A stretch of DNA of 64,000 bases. Origin: Colletotrichum lupini. Taxonomy: Eukaryota; Ascomycota; Sordariomycetes; Glomerellales; Glomerellaceae. How positions within the stretch are numbered: the first letter of the stretch is position 1; the number at the start of each line of letters is the position of its first letter. The translations under genes and the position numbers were made by a program. Positions 60,864 to 64,000 of the stretch are shown here, in pieces. Location of the stretch: assembly GCF_023278565.1 (NCBI RefSeq), contig NC_064680.1, positions 4,898,001-4,962,000 on the forward strand, given 5' to 3'. The notes beneath the pieces are model-generated. The model saw only the letters and a list, made by a program, of their open reading frames with translations, was not told the DNA's origin and ran no database searches.

Positions 60864-61727
60864 CTTGAGGGAAACGACGGAGAAGTATCACACGCGAGTA
60901 GGTGAGGACATGAGGAGAGTTGGAAATAGCAAATGACTCTTTGTGGGATTATTCCGAGGCTTTATATATATTCTTGGAATGGTATGTATTCTTCTTCTTA
61001 CCGACTCATGCAATACTCTCTGATCGGCTGGTGAACTACTGGCAGCATTCTCATCATGATCGTTGAATCCACGGGAGCGCGGTTGTGCTCATCCGAACGT
61101 CTGTCACTAGTCAGGCATGGTCCCTGTAGGCCTAGTCCAACATATGGTTGCTAAGTGCCCTAACGGCCAGGTGGAGTTTTACCTACCCATGTGGTGTCAA
61201 GACGTGATGTCTCGTGTAATTACCGCTGGAGTGCTGTTCTCATACACAGGTGAATTACCTGCTTAATCGAGTTTAGCAATTTCCAGTACAACACGACTCA
61301 GCAGCCGTCACGAGAAGGAAACCGCAACCACTAAGCTTCTTTCTGATAGATCAAGCAACCATCTACACATCGATTCGTCTTGGGGACCAAATTCGTGGAG
61401 TTCAACGGCTGGATGAGCGAGTAATACTTTCACTAGACAGTATCTGATAGATTACAAACTCCCTGAGGCGGAAAGGGAATTTGACCATGATATACGATAT
61501 TCCAACCTCATGATCTTTGGAGAGCCACCATCATTCACTCTCCCTCATCCTAGGATAACAGACCGCAGGGATACTTCAACCTGTGGTTTTGCTGTTGTGC
61601 TGGAAAGAGATCAAATCACTCTCAGAGCAAATCTCTTCATCAAATTCTTCACTTGTGGTTAAACGAGTGTTCCCCTTAGTCCATTACTCACTATTATCTT
61701 ACTTCAATTTCTTTTGCAAACGTCAAG
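60864..61727. other. Divergent promoter region of two secreted-protein genes
   Basis: Lies between the minus-strand gene starting at 60863 and the plus-strand gene starting at 61728. A TTTATATATA box at about 60960-60970 lies ~100 bp upstream of the minus-strand start. Otherwise nothing specific. Confidence 0.5.
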
Positions 61728-62196
61728 ATGCAAATCTCCACGTTTGCGACTTTTGCCGTCTTTGCCACGGTTTATGTACACACAGCCGTTAGGCGATTAA
61801 TCATTCATGCCCCATCGCTAACTCGACTTCAGCGCTTTTGCAAAGATGCATAACGCAGCTGTCTGCGTTAAGAACAGGCAGCGTGGCAGCACCGGGAATG
61901 GGACTCCCTACGGCATCACTTACGGCTCATGGACGGAATACGAGATCGACACTGCGGGAACTCAGTGTGCCTGCAATCACTATAAAAATCGCAGCACCGG
62001 CAACAACCAATGGGACAAATGCCCCAACTGTCACTTCGATGGTCTTCAGTGCCTTTCCAATGCCTAGCATATCGGCGGAGACGAGGTGTGTCATATAACT
62101 TTTAGAATTGTGTCATTAAATCTGACCATCGGGCCTTCTTAGATAACTTACTACTGCGAGAAGAAGTGCGGTAGCTAGGGAGCTGAGGCGAACTAA
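61728..62196 (+). pseudogene. Small secreted cysteine-rich protein with two in-frame TAG codons
   Basis: ATG at 61728 opens a hydrophobic signal-like segment (STFATFAVFATV). After an intron ending at 61832 or 61845 the main exon reads NAAVCVKN, SWTEYEIDTAGTQCACNHYK and NNQWDKCPNCHFDGLQCLSN, then TAG at 62065-62067. Past that TAG the same frame stays protein-like (HIGGDE) up to a GTGTGT donor. A 57-nt intron (62086-62142) rejoins in phase to TYYCEKKCG, then a second TAG at 62176-62178 and a terminal GAEAN before TAA at 62194. The downstream segments carry two more cysteines in the same spacing style, so both TAGs look like mutated CAG codons. The first intron's donor is also unclear. As it stands the protein would be truncated. 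Family: short cysteine-rich secreted proteins of fungi, function unknown. Confidence 0.6.
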
Positions 62197-64000
62197 AAAT
62201 GTGGCAGAGGCGATTGGTTCGACAGCGCAGCCATGATGCTGTACTTGAATTCTGCTCTAGCCGCCAGAATGTGCTCTTGCTTGAGGGTAATTAGTCTAAA
62301 ACCAGCATAGTAAACTACGACTACGAAACCGTGACTGCAATAATGAATGAACCTCTGTCTAGATCTGTGACCTTGATTCTTGCTTGCTTCGTAATGATTG
62401 GCGTATTAAGGTTCGCACCAACGCACAGACCAACTTTTACTTGGCGTCATCGGGAGTTTAAAGTGGTGGGCAAAAAGGTGAAAAAAAAGAGGTAAAACTG
62501 AAACTTGCGGCTCAGAAGGCACGATGTATTGTTAAGGCATAGAGGCCTATTCCCTATGAAAACAACACCGTCTTCCTCTCCTAAGGTCACACCGGCTGCG
62601 AAAGCTGTACCTTGGTAATGTGTGTATGTGATATATGTAAACGCTGGTTCTTCAGAGTGATAGGAGTAAGCATGGGTGATTTCAGAAGCCAAGCTTTTGA
62701 CTCAAATTCTCATGTAGCTTACGTACTACTTAGGAAAAAACACCACTTAACCTCAGAGCCGCTGTGATGGCCTTGCATGCCAAGCTTTGCTGCCAAATTT
62801 GGTCAGATCCAGCATTGCGGGGTGCAAGGCTTGTGCGCAAACAAGCTGAGGTCCGTCCTCCTTGACAGGGTTATATTGCCCACGTGCTCAGAGTAACCAA
62901 TCCTTTACGGCGTCTGAAATACCAATATGAGCTATGACTTCTAAGTACTATGGCAAGTTCGTTCAAGCAAGGGCTTTGCTCTTTGCTACTCATTCGGATG
63001 TAGATTGCAGGGTTCAGGGAGTCACACTAAGTACGAGTCAAGGAGCCGTTTGTTTGGGAAGGAAACATTTGCCCTGCCACGGAAAGAGTGATCATATACA
63101 CGAGGAGCGCGTCTTCTGAGATTCACATTGTACTCCGGTCTCTCCCAGGAGGTGGGAGTTTTGAGCGGCGTCCGACGGAACGAGGACTGTGGAGTTGACA
63201 CTAGGAACCGGCGAGGGTAGGTTTGCCCCTCAACGAACACATAACCAGCTACCGATCATGAATTTCCCCGTCTAACAGCATTGTTTCCGACCGACCTTTA
63301 GTCAGATCTAGTGGAGGTTGATGCCTAGGACGAAAGGTATAGATCACCGGCAAGAACTTCCTAACTCAGATTTACAAATGTTCCACTTCAACCAGGGGAC
63401 GAATACAGATATGTTCATTTTCTTATCAGAAAATAGGGGAGTATCTAGGCCGTTTTGTATTGAAAGCGTTGGCTCGGAACTTCCTAGAAAACGCAATAAC
63501 TAATAAGGGAAGTTTTGTTCTTCCACCAATCAGATATGCGGTGTTCCTTTGAGGGAACTCTCTCGACAACCGCGATGTAGGAATAGCCCTGTTCCAAGCA
63601 ATATAAGGCTTTACTGAAGTTCACGACTCGGACGATGCCCATGTGGATCCGAAATTCCCTGCAGTACCGGTGGGATATACGCCCTCGCTATCTCTGCGTA
63701 CTCTGTGACCCTGTGTCTGGGTAGAAAGAACGTGCGTATCTATGTTTCGTTCGGTACCACCCACAATAATTAGACTATCTCGAAAGATATAGTGTGGCCC
63801 AAATGAAAATGACTCATAAAATAATCTAACACATCAAGACATCTCTCCCTTTGAGATAGTAAAGACTACGAGGGGCCAAATAAGGCCGCACGTTTACTAT
63901 CTAGGCGAGAGTTAATTATGCGTATCCTCTTAGAGCTACAAAGCCTTCCAGCACATTATCATCACTAGGCGTCTTCCCAAAGGAATTACCACATAATAAG
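62197..64000. other. Right-hand end, no supported gene
   Basis: Normal-composition DNA with short frames only, none with recognisable domains or coherent introns. A gene could begin beyond the window edge. Confidence 0.5.

Overview
This window looks like a piece of a filamentous ascomycete (Pezizomycotina) genome. The genes have short introns (43-188 nt) with GTAAGT-type donors, CTAAC/CTAAT branch sites and pyrimidine-AG acceptors. The proteins belong to fungal families: Zn2Cys6 regulators, a YAT amino-acid permease, MFS transporters, DUF3405, DUF4360 and small secreted proteins. Normal-GC DNA alternates sharply with extremely TA-rich DNA full of degenerate transposons, the footprint of repeat-induced point mutation (RIP). 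The species cannot be named from this sequence alone.

Layout. 1-4740: RIP-degraded repeats. 4740-26100: gene-bearing DNA with a small conserved protein (5142-6037), an amino-acid permease (8155-9946), a secreted HExxH metalloprotease-like protein (11499-12026), two Zn2Cys6 transcription factors (12635-14515 and 17824-19274, both minus) and an ACS-family MFS transporter (22257-24386, minus). 26100-26560: a small AT-rich islet. 26560-34640: a DUF4360 secreted protein (26907-27676), a type II membrane DUF3405 protein with a coiled-coil stalk (28674-31096, minus) and an unrecognised acidic protein (33787-34275, minus). About 35200-56930: a 22-kb block of nested, RIP-degraded mobile elements. 56930-64000: a monocarboxylate-type MFS transporter (56961-58547, minus) and two small secreted-protein genes, one holding a 52-bp hairpin (60004-60863, minus) and one carrying two in-frame amber codons (61728-62196).

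Mobile elements. The AT-rich blocks resolve into layers. A Ty3/gypsy-type LTR retrotransposon (44282-53097) has two 541-bp LTRs and a CTTAA target duplication. At least ten copies belong to an ORF-less ~1.1-kb element; most have 13-18-bp target-site duplications and many sit inside one another. A ~100-bp SINE-like element has an A-rich tail and 15-17-bp target duplications. Two further repeat families end in conserved GC islands. I have no name for the 1.1-kb element or the ~100-bp element, and they are the most novel content here.

How the genes relate. Nothing looks like a biosynthetic cluster. The content is nutrient uptake (three transporters), transcriptional control and secreted or surface proteins at the edges of transposon-rich DNA, the arrangement expected of a two-speed fungal genome. 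Joins described as 'phase-consistent' were checked base by base. No homology search was possible.
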